Source: Leptotrichia hongkongensis (GTDB lineage Bacteria; Fusobacteriota; Fusobacteriia; Fusobacteriales; Leptotrichiaceae). From it: a stretch of DNA of 64,000 bases. The stretch lies in the NCBI RefSeq assembly GCF_007990635.1, contig NZ_AP019846.1:248001-312000 (forward strand), in the 5' to 3' direction. The notes beneath the pieces are model-generated. The model was not told the origin of the DNA. It made no database searches and saw only the letters and a program-made list of their open reading frames with translations. Each line of letters opens with the position of its first letter. Within the stretch, counting starts at the first letter, position 1. Made by a program: the position numbers and the translations under genes. This document shows, piece after piece, positions 47,019-55,679 of the stretch.

Positions 47019-47123
47019 TATACTCAAGCCTATTTTAAATTAAACTGCTAAAATTATATAAATTTATGGTTTGAGTAAAATAGTCATAGCTTTTGAGTTT
47101 AGTTTTAAATAAGTTTTACTATA
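47019..47123 (+). repeat. Dispersed ~105-bp intergenic repeat, copy 2
   Basis: Same strand as 21576-21684. Its right end (AGTTTTACTATA) overlaps the last bases of the convergent CapA-like gene, supplying its stop-codon region. Confidence 0.85.
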
Positions 47124-48270
47124 GATCATTAGTCTTAGTAATTTTTCCTTCTTCGCTGATAGAAAGCCCATTTCCATTTGGAAAATCAGATTTATTTAAG
47201 GAAATTATCTTTTTTATTGCTAATTTTTCTGAATCTATAAAAGGACCTAAACTTTTGTAAGTTTGTCTTACTGGAATAATTTCTCCAGAAATAAAATCTC
47301 CTTTATTATTTATTTTGATTTTAAAAATAGGTGCAATTCCCATTGAACCAGAAACGTTTATTTTTCCAAAAGTTGCAAAATTTCCTCCGCTATATGAAAT
47401 AAATTTATTTTTGTAAAGTTCGACTGCTCTTGTAACGTGAGGGCCTTGCCCAAAGATTACATCAGCTCCATTGTCTATAGCAAAATGGGCAAACTCATAA
47501 ACATTTCCTCTATCTTCGCCATGAAAAATTTCATGTCTTTTAGTAATGTGTTCAGCATTAGCACCTTCGGCTCCACCATGAAACATAACAATTACAATAT
47601 CAACTTTTGATTTTAATTCAGAAATAAGTTTTTTTGCATAATTATAATCATTTAGTTTTACAGTAGCTGAATTTGGAGAAAATGAAATAAATCCAAATTT
47701 TTTTCCATCTTTTTCTAAAACAGCACTTTCAGTAATATCTTTAATTCCAGAATATTTTATTCCTAAATTATCAAGATTTTTCATAGTTTCCTTAATTCCA
47801 ATTTCTCCAAAATCATTGCTATGGTTATTGGCAATGCTCAAATAATCAAATCCAGCCTGTTTTAGATATGTCCCGTATCTTGAAGGCATACGAAAGACAT
47901 AACATACATTTGGATTATTACAGCTTTTGGGAGTTCCGCCTGTATCAAATAGTGTTCCTTCCAGATTTCCTGCAGTTATGTCAGCATTTTTCAGTATATT
48001 TTGCGTGTTTTTAAGAATATTGGCATCATTTTCAGGAAGCAGATATTCAAAAGGGTAATTTGAGCCAAGCATTATATCTCCAACGCCAATTATTGTAAAT
48101 TCTGTTTTTTCATTGTATTTATCATTTTTAGGAGTATCTGATTCTTTAGTTTTTAATATTTTTTCTGAATTAATGAATTTCTTCCAAAAGTTTTTAAAAT
48201 TGTGATTTGTAGTAATTATAGCAAGTAGAGAAATTAAAATAGTAAACAAAATTAATAACTTTTTTTTCAT
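47119..48270 (-). CDS. CapA family metallophosphatase-like protein
   Basis: 383-residue exported or membrane-anchored protein (hydrophobic segment about residues 4-22). Family motifs: IGVGDIMLGSNYPFEY, AGNLEGTLFD, IANNHSNDFGEIG, IVMFHGGAEGAN and GQGPHVTRAVELYKNKF. These metal-binding blocks define the CapA/PgsA family linked to poly-gamma-glutamate capsule synthesis, although most stand-alone members have unknown substrates. No capB or capC genes are here, so polymer synthesis is not implied. Ribosome site AAAGGATG. Its 3' end touches a dispersed repeat. Confidence 0.88.
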   Translation of the reverse strand: MKKKLLILFTILISLLAIITTNHNFKNFWKKFINSEKILKTKESDTPKNDKYNEKTEFTIIGVGDIMLGSNYPFEYLLPENDANILKNTQNILKNADITAGNLEGTLFDTGGTPKSCNNPNVCYVFRMPSRYGTYLKQAGFDYLSIANNHSNDFGEIGIKETMKNLDNLGIKYSGIKDITESAVLEKDGKKFGFISFSPNSATVKLNDYNYAKKLISELKSKVDIVIVMFHGGAEGANAEHITKRHEIFHGEDRGNVYEFAHFAIDNGADVIFGQGPHVTRAVELYKNKFISYSGGNFATFGKINVSGSMGIAPIFKIKINNKGDFISGEIIPVRQTYKSLGPFIDSEKLAIKKIISLNKSDFPNGNGLSISEEGKITKTNDL

Positions 48271-48452
48271 AACATCCTTTCATAAATAATTTTTGAAATT
48301 TTCTAATTTTTTAGAAGTGGATATATTTTACACCTCTTTCTTCTAAAAAGCAACCAAAATACTATGTTATAAAATAAAAAAATTTGACAATAAATAATAA
48401 TTTTGATACCATTTAAAAGTAGAATAAAAAAACTGGGAAAGAAGGAGAGTAT

Positions 48453-49469
48453 ATGTCAAGTATTATAATTCCAAAAAATTATGATTCCAAATACGGAATT
48501 ATGGAAACAGAAATTGCCATAAAAGTGGCGAAAGACTGCTTTGAGAGAGAACTTGCAAAAGCATTGGATTTAACAAGAATTTCAGCACCTATGTTTGTCA
48601 GAAAGTCTGCTGGGATTAATGATAATCTGAATGGAGTTGAACGTCCTGTGGCTTTTGAAATGAAAGAAATGCCAGATACTACATTGGAAATTGTGCATTC
48701 ACTTGCAAAATGGAAAAGAATTGCATTAAAGCAGTATGGTGTAGAGGCTGGAAAAGGTATTTACACAGATATGAATGCAATTAGAAGAGATGAAGATTTG
48801 GATAACACTCATTCAATTTACGTGGATCAATGGGACTGGGAAAAGGTTGTCTCAAAAGAGGATAGAAATTTAGAGTTTTTAAAAGAAACTGTAAAAAAAA
48901 TCTATCAAGTCTTTTTAAATACAGAAAAAGAATTGACAGATAAATTTAGTAAATTTGAAAAATTTTTACCAAAGGAAGTAACTTTTATAACTTCACAAGA
49001 ATTAGAAAATTTATATCCTGAATTGACTCCAAATGAAAGAGAAGAAAGATTTGCAAAAGAAAATGGCGCAGTATTTATTATGCAAATTGGAAAAATGTTA
49101 AATTCTGGACAAAGACATGATGGGCGTGCTCCAGATTATGATGATTGGGAACTGAATGGAGATTTGATTATGTGGAATCCAGTTCTCGATAGTTCATTAG
49201 AATTATCGTCAATGGGAATCCGTGTAGATAAAAAGGCGCTAGAACGTCAATTGAAGGAATTGAACTTAGAAGAGCGAAAAAATCTTGATTTTCATAAAAT
49301 GCTTTTAAATGATGAATTACCGTTAACAATCGGTGGAGGAATCGGACAGTCGAGAATTTGTATGTTCTTGTTACAAAAAGCACATATTGGAGAAGTTCAG
49401 GCTTCTGTTTGGACTCCTGAAATCGTAAAAAAATGTAAAGAAAATGGAATTAATCTTTTATGGTATTAA
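48453..49469 (+). CDS. asnA: Aspartate--ammonia ligase (asparagine synthetase A)
   Basis: 338-residue ammonia-dependent asparagine synthetase with the fold of class II tRNA synthetases. Family stretches: [77 protein letters not shown] and [16 protein letters not shown]. Length is normal. The ribosome site AAGGAGAG precedes the ATG. It is monocistronic with a strong terminator 12 bases downstream. Confidence 0.96.
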   Translation: MSSIIIPKNYDSKYGIMETEIAIKVAKDCFERELAKALDLTRISAPMFVRKSAGINDNLNGVERPVAFEMKEMPDTTLEIVHSLAKWKRIALKQYGVEAGKGIYTDMNAIRRDEDLDNTHSIYVDQWDWEKVVSKEDRNLEFLKETVKKIYQVFLNTEKELTDKFSKFEKFLPKEVTFITSQELENLYPELTPNEREERFAKENGAVFIMQIGKMLNSGQRHDGRAPDYDDWELNGDLIMWNPVLDSSLELSSMGIRVDKKALERQLKELNLEERKNLDFHKMLLNDELPLTIGGGIGQSRICMFLLQKAHIGEVQASVWTPEIVKKCKENGINLLWY

Positions 49470-49480
49470 GATAAAAAAGA

Positions 49481-49520
49481 AAAAAGTGAATTACTAATTA
49501 ATCTTAGTTTTTCACTTTTT
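49481..49520 (+). terminator. Terminator of asnA
   Basis: Perfect 10-bp stem AAAAAGTGAA / TTCACTTTTT, 20-base loop, T-run formed by the stem end. Confidence 0.85.
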
Positions 49521-49569
49521 ATATTGGTTTTATTTTTATAAATTTACGATAAATCAAGTCTAATACAAT

Positions 49570-49665
49570 TATAGTAAAACTTATTTAAAACTAAACTCAA
49601 AAGCTATAACTATTTCTTAAATTTATATAATTTTAGCAGTTTAATTTAAAATAGGTTTGAGTATA
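49570..49665 (-). repeat. Dispersed ~105-bp intergenic repeat, copy 4 (short)
   Basis: Reverse-complement copy with about nine bases missing from the middle compared with 35255-35359. Lies between the asnA terminator and a 41-bp palindrome in a 609-bp gene-free gap. Confidence 0.8.
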
Positions 49666-49680
49666 TAAGGTTGTATAATA

Positions 49681-49721
49681 TTTAGCGTTGGTGAGAGAAA
49701 AAATTCTCTCCCAACGCTAAA
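49681..49721. repeat. 41-bp near-perfect palindrome
   Basis: TTTAGCGTTGG (T bulge) GAGAGAA / TTCTCTC CCAACGCTAAA: 18 base pairs with a three-base loop. There is no long T-run on either side. It may end an RNA made from the minus strand (next entry), or act as a roadblock or protein-binding site. Confidence 0.7.
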
Positions 49722-49751
49722 TTTATTTACTGTAAGTCATGTTTAAACAAT

Positions 49752-50010
49752 GTTAAAAAAATATAAATAAAAAAGTTGCTTTATATTTAACAGTCTACAC
49801 ATTATAACTAAAGTAATCCCGCAACCCAACCTCGATATTACTAATTAACATATGGTAGTAACATTTACAATGATTCGTACTGATGTAACAATACTGGGAT
49901 TAATCGTAATTATTGTAACTTCCCCGCATTACGTCATTTTGTAGGATATTTTTTTCCTAATATCCAGAGGCTTATGTTCACCTTAATAATATCTACGCCC
50001 AAAATTTATT
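49752..50010 (-). ncRNA. Candidate structured non-coding RNA, class unknown
   Basis: About 260 bases without a reading frame, less AT-rich than neighbouring gaps, with several nested pairings: GGATATT / AATATCC (49943-49965), CGTAAT / ATTACG, TAATCCC / GGGATTA closing an 80-base multibranch region, TTACTA / TAGTAA and TTACA / TGTAA. On the minus strand a long-range stem GTTGC / GCAAC is followed by TTTTTTATTTATATTTTTTT, like a terminator, which favours that strand. No signature of tmRNA, RNase P RNA, SRP RNA or a familiar riboswitch was recognised; 6S RNA can be neither supported nor excluded. It lies downstream of the DIP1984-family gene. Confidence 0.45.
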
Positions 50011-50078
50011 GTGAATTTTCTAATTAAAGAATATAAACTTAATATTTTTAAATAGAATTTAGTATAAGTTATATTTTT

Positions 50079-50537
50079 CTATTCTTCAATCAAATCAATA
50101 GTCCAGTTTGCCTGCTGTAATTTTGTATCAGTTTCACGAATTTCCTTAGACAGTTTATCTAGCTGCTTTTGCTGTGCTGGAACATTAATCGTACTAAAAA
50201 CCTTTATTTCTGTTGAGGAATAAAGATTTATCTTTTGGCTTGCAATTTCTATAAATTCACGCAGAATCCCTGCTTTTTGTGAAAGAGTGTCTTTTTTTGC
50301 AATTAGTTCAACTAATGAAATCCCATTAATTTTTGAAAGAGTATTTGTTTTGTTTATTTTTATTATTAAATCATTTAGCTGGGAAATCAAGTCATCTAAT
50401 TCAGTTAATAAAAATTCGGGATTTTCGGTAGGTTCTTCATTTTCTTGAACTTTAGCATTATTATTAAGTCTTGTTTTTAACTGTGAAATTCTTTTTTGAA
50501 TATCGGCACGTAAAATAAGAGCTTCAGCGATTTTCAT
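50079..50537 (-). CDS. DIP1984 family protein (septicolysin-like)
   Basis: 152-residue soluble, helical protein of the DIP1984 family, whose function is not established. The family start MKIAEALILRADIQKRISQL, the NNAKVQENEEPTENP segment and the DLIIKINKTNT stretch are all recognisable. No signal peptide or membrane segment. The ribosome site TGGAGG precedes the ATG. It is divergent from the pyruvate dehydrogenase operon with a 260-bp AT-rich promoter region between. Confidence 0.85.
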   Translation of the reverse strand: MKIAEALILRADIQKRISQLKTRLNNNAKVQENEEPTENPEFLLTELDDLISQLNDLIIKINKTNTLSKINGISLVELIAKKDTLSQKAGILREFIEIASQKINLYSSTEIKVFSTINVPAQQKQLDKLSKEIRETDTKLQQANWTIDLIEE

Positions 50538-50797
50538 TTAATTTATCCTCCAATTCTTAATTTTTTAGTACTTTAAAGTATAATGTAAAATTTATAAAAT
50601 GTAAAGGATAATTTTGTATAATAGAAAAGATTAAAGTTAGTAAAAGAAATAAGTACTTAAAAGATATTTTTTTAACTTGTAAATATTTGTTGTAATGATT
50701 ACAAAATTATGATAAAATTAACTGGAAAATTTTGAAAAACAAAATATTGATTGTTAAAAATTTATAAAGATATAAAATATATTTAATGGAGGGAATT

Positions 50798-51763
50798 ATG
50801 GAACTATCAAAAGGTAAATTGCTGAATATTTACGAACGAATGCTTAGCATTAGAAATTTTGATTTAAAGGTAAATCAGCTTGTGAAAAGAGGAATGGTGC
50901 CTGGAATGACACATTTGTCAGTAGGAGAAGAAGCAGCAAATGTTGGTGCTATTGCGGCATTGAATGCTGATGATCTTATTACATCTAATCACAGAGGACA
51001 TGGACAGGTTATCGCTAAAGGGATTGACTTGAATGGAATGATGGCTGAAATTATGGGAAAGGCTACTGGAACTTGTAAAGGTAAAGGTGGTTCGATGCAC
51101 ATTGCTGATTTAGAAAGCGGAAACTTGGGAGCAAATGGAATTGTCGGTGGTGGACATGGAATGGCAGTTGGTGCAGCTTATACTCAGAAAGTGAAGAATA
51201 CTGGAAAAATAGTAGTTTGTTTTTTCGGAGATGGAGCTACAAATGAAGGAAGTTTTCACGAAGCGATGAACTTGGCGTCAGTATGGAATGTACCTGTTAT
51301 TTTTTATGCAATTAATAATGGATATGGAATAAGTACTTCAATTAATAGTGTTGCAAAAGTGGAGCATCTTTATCAAAGGGCTGCAGCTTATGGAATGCCA
51401 GGATATTTTATTGAAGATGGAAATAATGTTCTTTCAGTTTATGAAACTTTTGAAAAGGCTGTAAAGGATGTGCGAGAAGGAAAAGGACCTGTATTTATTG
51501 AAAGCGTAACTTATAGATGGTTCGGGCATTCGAGTTCTGATCCTGGAAAATACAGAACAAAAGAAGAGGTTGACGAATGGAAGTTAAAAGATCCTAACTT
51601 AAAATTCAGAAATTACTTGCTTGAAAATAATATTGCGACAGAGGAAGAATTAGTAGAACTTGAAGAAAAATCAAAAAAACAGATTGAAGATGCAGTAGAA
51701 TTTGCAAAAAATAGTCCAGAACCTACGTTGGAATCTGCATTTGAAGATATATTTGCGAATTAG
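50798..51763 (+). CDS. pdhA: Pyruvate/acetoin dehydrogenase E1 component, alpha subunit
   Basis: 321-residue TPP-dependent E1 alpha subunit decarboxylating a 2-oxo acid (pyruvate, or acetoin in the AcoA branch). GMTHLSVGEEAANVGA, SNHRGHGQVIAKG, GKGGSMHI and the TPP/metal motif GDGATNEGSFHEAMNLASVW...NNGYGIST are clear. The start is ATG 50798, with GGAGGG upstream; the in-frame ATG four codons before overlaps that site. It is first in an operon E1a-E1b-E2-E3-lplA. The sequence style is closer to acetoin dehydrogenase AcoA, so pyruvate versus acetoin is not settled. Confidence 0.9.
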   Translation: MELSKGKLLNIYERMLSIRNFDLKVNQLVKRGMVPGMTHLSVGEEAANVGAIAALNADDLITSNHRGHGQVIAKGIDLNGMMAEIMGKATGTCKGKGGSMHIADLESGNLGANGIVGGGHGMAVGAAYTQKVKNTGKIVVCFFGDGATNEGSFHEAMNLASVWNVPVIFYAINNGYGISTSINSVAKVEHLYQRAAAYGMPGYFIEDGNNVLSVYETFEKAVKDVREGKGPVFIESVTYRWFGHSSSDPGKYRTKEEVDEWKLKDPNLKFRNYLLENNIATEEELVELEEKSKKQIEDAVEFAKNSPEPTLESAFEDIFAN

Positions 51764-51778
51764 AAAAGGAGATAGAAA

Positions 51779-52771
51779 ATGGAAACAAAGTTGATGTCTG
51801 TAAAAGAGGCAATTATTACAGCAATGTCGGAAGAGATGAGAAGAGATGAAAATGTATTTTTAATGGGAGAAGATGTAGGAATTTTTGGAGGGGATTTTGG
51901 AACATCAGTTGGAATGCTTGATGAATTTGGGCCAGAAAGAATAAAAGATACTCCAATTTCAGAGTCAGCAATTTCTGGAGCTGCAGTTGGTGCTGCAATG
52001 ACAGGGCTTCGTCCTATAGTTGATGTAACATTTATGGATTTTATCGTTTATATGATGGACAATATTGTAAATCAGGCGGCAAAAACTAGATATATGTTTG
52101 GTGGAAAAGGACAAGTGCCAGTAACATTCAGATGTGCGGCAGGTTCTGGAGTGGGTTCGGCAGCACAGCATTCACAGTCGCTTGAGTCTTGGTTTACTCA
52201 TATTCCAGGAGTAAAGGTTGTTGCACCAGGAACACCTGCTGATGTAAAAGGACTTTTAAAATCAGCAATTCGTGATAATAACCCAGTAATTTTCCTTGAA
52301 TATAAAGCACAATACAATATGAAAGGTGAAGTTCCTACAGATCCTGAATTTGTTATTCCTTTAGGAAAAGGAGAAATTAAAAAAGAAGGAAAAGATATTA
52401 CAATTGTAACTTATGGAAGAATGCTGGAAAGAGTAATGAAGGCGGCGGAAATTGCAGAAAGTGAAGGGATTAGCGTAGAAGTGGTGGATCCTAGAACATT
52501 GATTCCGCTAGACAAGGAAATTATTTTGAATTCTGTTAAAAAAACAGGAAGAGTAATCTTAGTAAATGATGCTCACAAAACAAGCGGGTTTATCGGAGAA
52601 ATTTCTGCAATTATTTCAGAAAGTGACACATTTGACTATTTGGATCACCCAATTGTGAGGTTAGCTGGAGAAGATGTACCAATACCTTATAATCACGCTC
52701 TTGAAACAGCGATGGTTCCAAGTGTGGAAAAAATTGTAGAAGCAATTAGAAAAGTAAAAAATAAACAATAA
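51779..52771 (+). CDS. pdhB: Pyruvate/acetoin dehydrogenase E1 component, beta subunit
   Basis: 330-residue E1 beta subunit completing the TPP site with PdhA. Family blocks: FLMGEDVGIFGGDFGTSVGM, PISESAISGAAVGAAMTGLRPI, TFMDFIVYMMDNIVNQAAK, AQHSQSLESWFTHIPGVKVV and the C-terminal transketolase domain with VVDPRTLIPLD. Starts 15 bases after pdhA with AAAGGAG. Length is normal. Confidence 0.93.
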   Translation: METKLMSVKEAIITAMSEEMRRDENVFLMGEDVGIFGGDFGTSVGMLDEFGPERIKDTPISESAISGAAVGAAMTGLRPIVDVTFMDFIVYMMDNIVNQAAKTRYMFGGKGQVPVTFRCAAGSGVGSAAQHSQSLESWFTHIPGVKVVAPGTPADVKGLLKSAIRDNNPVIFLEYKAQYNMKGEVPTDPEFVIPLGKGEIKKEGKDITIVTYGRMLERVMKAAEIAESEGISVEVVDPRTLIPLDKEIILNSVKKTGRVILVNDAHKTSGFIGEISAIISESDTFDYLDHPIVRLAGEDVPIPYNHALETAMVPSVEKIVEAIRKVKNKQ

Positions 52772-52810
52772 AAAATATATAGGAAGAAATAAAATAGAAA
52801 GGAAGAAGCT

Positions 52811-53845
52811 ATGGAAAATAATGAGTTAAGAGCTACTCCTGCAGCACGTAAATTAGCGCAGCAGATGGGACTTGATCTTTTTCTTGTGAAAGGCAGTGGA
52901 GCAAATGGACGTGTTCATAAGGAAGATGTAGAAACATTTAAATTTGAAAAGCAAGTAAGAATATCGCCACTTGCTAGAAAAATAGCATTAGACCATAATC
53001 TTGAATTGGAAAATGTCGTTGGGACAGGGCATAATGGGAAAATAATGCGGGATGATATTTTGAAATTGATTGCTAAACCGCAGGAAACAGAAGACTTGGC
53101 AAGACATGAAAAAGCTGTTGTTGCAGAAGAAAAAACGGTTTCACAGCAGGATATAGAAATTGTGCCAATGTCAGCAATGAGAAAAGTTATTTCAAAACGT
53201 ATGACAGAAAGTTATCTAACAGCACCTACATTCGCACTTAATTACGAAATTGACATGACTGAAGCTATTGCACTAAGAAAGAAAATACTTGATACAATTT
53301 TAGAAAGTACAGGAAAGAAAATTACAATAACAGACATTATTTCATTTGCAGTTATAAAAACTTTGTTAAAGCACAAGTTTGTAAATTCAAGTTTGTCAGA
53401 AGACGGAACACAGATTATTCTGCATAATTATGTAAACTTGGCAATTGCAGTAGGATTTGACGGTGGACTTCTTGTGCCAGTTGTAAAAGGTGCAGATAAA
53501 ATGACACTTAGCGAATTAGTTGTTGAATCTAAAAAGATAGTGAAAAAAGCATTAGATATGAAGTTGACGCCTGATGAACAAAGTGGAAGCACATTTACAA
53601 TAAGTAATCTTGGAATGTTTGGAGTACAAAGCTTTAACCCGATAATAAATCAGCCAAACTCAGCAATCTTGGGAGTTTCTTCTACAGTTGAAAAGCCTGT
53701 TGTTGTAAATGGTGAAATTACAGTTCGTCCAATGATGACTTTGACACTTACAATTGATCACAGAGTGGTAGATGGACTTGCTGGAGCTAAATTTATGCAG
53801 GATTTGAAAAATGCTTTGGAAAATCCAATTTCTTTGTTAATTTAA
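52811..53845 (+). CDS. pdhC: Dihydrolipoamide acetyltransferase E2 lacking a lipoyl domain, with two subunit-binding domains
   Basis: 344-residue E2 acyltransferase core. Unusually there is no N-terminal lipoyl domain. The protein starts with two peripheral subunit-binding domains in tandem: RATPAARKLAQQMGLDLFL with VKGSGANGRVHKEDV (about 7-43), and RISPLARKIALDHNLELENV with VGTGHNGKIMRDDI (about 53-90). The catalytic domain (about 115-344) has MSAMRKVISKRMTES and the active-site DHRVVDG with its His. The start ATG has a ribosome site AGAAAGGAAG, so no upstream lipoyl region was missed; the 39 bases before it are non-coding. The lipoyl domain needed for catalysis is on the next gene's product. 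Confidence 0.9.
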   Translation: MENNELRATPAARKLAQQMGLDLFLVKGSGANGRVHKEDVETFKFEKQVRISPLARKIALDHNLELENVVGTGHNGKIMRDDILKLIAKPQETEDLARHEKAVVAEEKTVSQQDIEIVPMSAMRKVISKRMTESYLTAPTFALNYEIDMTEAIALRKKILDTILESTGKKITITDIISFAVIKTLLKHKFVNSSLSEDGTQIILHNYVNLAIAVGFDGGLLVPVVKGADKMTLSELVVESKKIVKKALDMKLTPDEQSGSTFTISNLGMFGVQSFNPIINQPNSAILGVSSTVEKPVVVNGEITVRPMMTLTLTIDHRVVDGLAGAKFMQDLKNALENPISLLI

Positions 53846-53900
53846 AATTAGATAGAAAATATGAAATGTAAAATTATTTGAGTATAAAGGAGTGAATTTT

Positions 53901-55634
53901 ATGGCTACAGAGATAATTATGCCTAAAGCTGGAATAGATATGACGGAAGGGCAGATTATAAAATGGAATAAAAAAGAAGGGGAAAAGGTAGAAGAAGGGG
54001 AAATTTTACTTGAAATAATGACAGATAAGACAAGTATGGAACTGGAAGCTGAAGCATCAGGATATTTGATAAAAATAGTAAAAGGAGATGGAGAAACTGT
54101 ACCTGTTACAGAAATTATCGGATATATTGGTGCAGAAGGAGAAGCAGCTCCAGAAGCAGGTTCAGCAAATACAGCAAGTGCAGCTCCAGCACAAGCTTCA
54201 CAGCCAAAACCAGAAAATGTGGCTCAACCTGCACCTAAAAAAGAAAAGGCAGAAGATGAATTTGATGTCGTTGTAATTGGTGGAGGGCCTGCTGGATATG
54301 TAGCGGCAATTCGTGCAGCTCAGCTTGGTGCAAAAGTGGCAGTTGTAGAAAAAAATGAATTTGGAGGAACTTGTCTGAACAGAGGATGTATTCCTACAAA
54401 AACATTCCTTAAAAATGCTGAAATTCTCGAAGGTATCGAAATGGCAAGCAAAAGAGGAATTATTTTGGAAAGTGAAAAATACACAATTGACATGCCAAAA
54501 GTTGTGCAGTTGAAAAATGAAATTGTTAAAACATTGACAAATGGTGTAAGAGGACTTTTAAAGAGCAACGAAATTAAAATGTTTAATGGAGTTGGAAAAA
54601 TCAATAAGGATAAAGATGTTGTTGTAAATGGAGAAACTGTTTTAAGAGCTGATAAAATAATCTTAGCTGGTGGATCGAAAGTTGGAAAAATCAATATTCC
54701 TGGAATTGAAAGCAACAAAGTTCTTACAAGTGATGACATTTTAGACATACAGCAAATTCCAAAATCACTTACTGTAATTGGTGGAGGAGTTGTTGGAATT
54801 GAGCTTGGACAAGTGTTCTTATCATTTGGAAGTGAAGTTACAGTTGTGGAAATGATGGATAGAATTGTACCAGGAGTAGACAGGGAATCTTCAGCTGTAC
54901 TTAGAAAAGAGCTTGAGAAAAAAGGAATGAAAATATTAACTTCTACACAAATTAAGGAAATAGTTGATGATGGACACAACTTAACAATCAAAGTTGACGG
55001 ACATGATGACATTGTTTCTGAAAAAGCATTATTGTCAATCGGAAGAGTACCTGATTTAGAAGCTATTGGAGAAATTGAGCTAGAAATGGAAAAAGGTCGA
55101 ATCAAAGTTGATAAATATATGGAAACAAGTGTACCTGGAATTTATGCACCAGGAGATATAAATGGAATCAAGATGCTTGCTCATGCGGCATTCAGAATGG
55201 GAGAAGTTGCGGCTGAAAATGCAGTTCAAGGAAACCATAGGGAAGTTAGACTTGAAACAACTCCATCTGCAATTTATACAGTACCAGAAGTGGCAATGGC
55301 AGGACTTACAGAAGAAGAAGCAAAAGCAAAATATGACATTAAAGTTGGTAAATTCCAATTCGCAGCAAATGGAAGAGCGTTGGCTTCAGGAGAATCAGCA
55401 GGATTTGTAAAAGTTATAGTTGATAAAAAATATGACGAAATTCTTGGGGTGCACATTGTAGGACCATCAGCGGCAGAAATGATTAACGAAGCATCAGGAC
55501 TTATGGCAATGGAAATTACAGTAGATGAAGTGATTAAAACAATCTATGCTCATCCAACTTACTCAGAAGCTCTGTTTGAAGCATGTGCAGATGCATTAGA
55601 TGAAGCGATTCATTTACCTAGAAAAAGAAAATAA
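53901..55634 (+). CDS. lpdA: Dihydrolipoamide dehydrogenase E3 with N-terminal lipoyl domain
   Basis: 577-residue fusion. Residues 1-78 are a lipoyl domain (EIIMPKAGIDMTEGQIIKW, lipoylated Lys43 in IMTDKTSM). An Ala/Pro-rich flexible linker (about 80-125) follows, then the E3 flavoenzyme: FAD site VVVIGGGPAGYVAAIRAAQ, redox disulfide GGTCLNRGC, NAD site VIGGGVVGIELGQVF, and C-terminal HPTYSEALFEA. ATG 53901 is chosen because AAAGGAG lies 8 bases upstream; a GTG three codons earlier is inside that site. This is the only lipoyl domain seen in the operon, so acyl transfer and reoxidation are served by an E3-borne arm. The lipoate ligase gene follows. Confidence 0.95.
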   Translation: MATEIIMPKAGIDMTEGQIIKWNKKEGEKVEEGEILLEIMTDKTSMELEAEASGYLIKIVKGDGETVPVTEIIGYIGAEGEAAPEAGSANTASAAPAQASQPKPENVAQPAPKKEKAEDEFDVVVIGGGPAGYVAAIRAAQLGAKVAVVEKNEFGGTCLNRGCIPTKTFLKNAEILEGIEMASKRGIILESEKYTIDMPKVVQLKNEIVKTLTNGVRGLLKSNEIKMFNGVGKINKDKDVVVNGETVLRADKIILAGGSKVGKINIPGIESNKVLTSDDILDIQQIPKSLTVIGGGVVGIELGQVFLSFGSEVTVVEMMDRIVPGVDRESSAVLRKELEKKGMKILTSTQIKEIVDDGHNLTIKVDGHDDIVSEKALLSIGRVPDLEAIGEIELEMEKGRIKVDKYMETSVPGIYAPGDINGIKMLAHAAFRMGEVAAENAVQGNHREVRLETTPSAIYTVPEVAMAGLTEEEAKAKYDIKVGKFQFAANGRALASGESAGFVKVIVDKKYDEILGVHIVGPSAAEMINEASGLMAMEITVDEVIKTIYAHPTYSEALFEACADALDEAIHLPRKRK

Positions 55635-55679
55635 TAAAAAAGTGAAATAAATTGAAATTTTGAAAGGAATTTTAAACAT

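Noticed and set aside
47119-48270. Poly-gamma-glutamate capsule operon
   Set aside because: CapA-like protein stands alone; no capB, capC or capE homologue is nearby.
50079-50537. Pore-forming toxin role suggested by the septicolysin name
   Set aside because: Family naming only; the protein has no signal peptide or membrane segment, so toxin function is not supported.
54320-55105. 261-codon minus-strand reading frame opposite the E3 gene
   Set aside because: Ser/Thr/Pro-rich complement of a strongly conserved E3 sequence, no ribosome site, no family resemblance; an antisense shadow.
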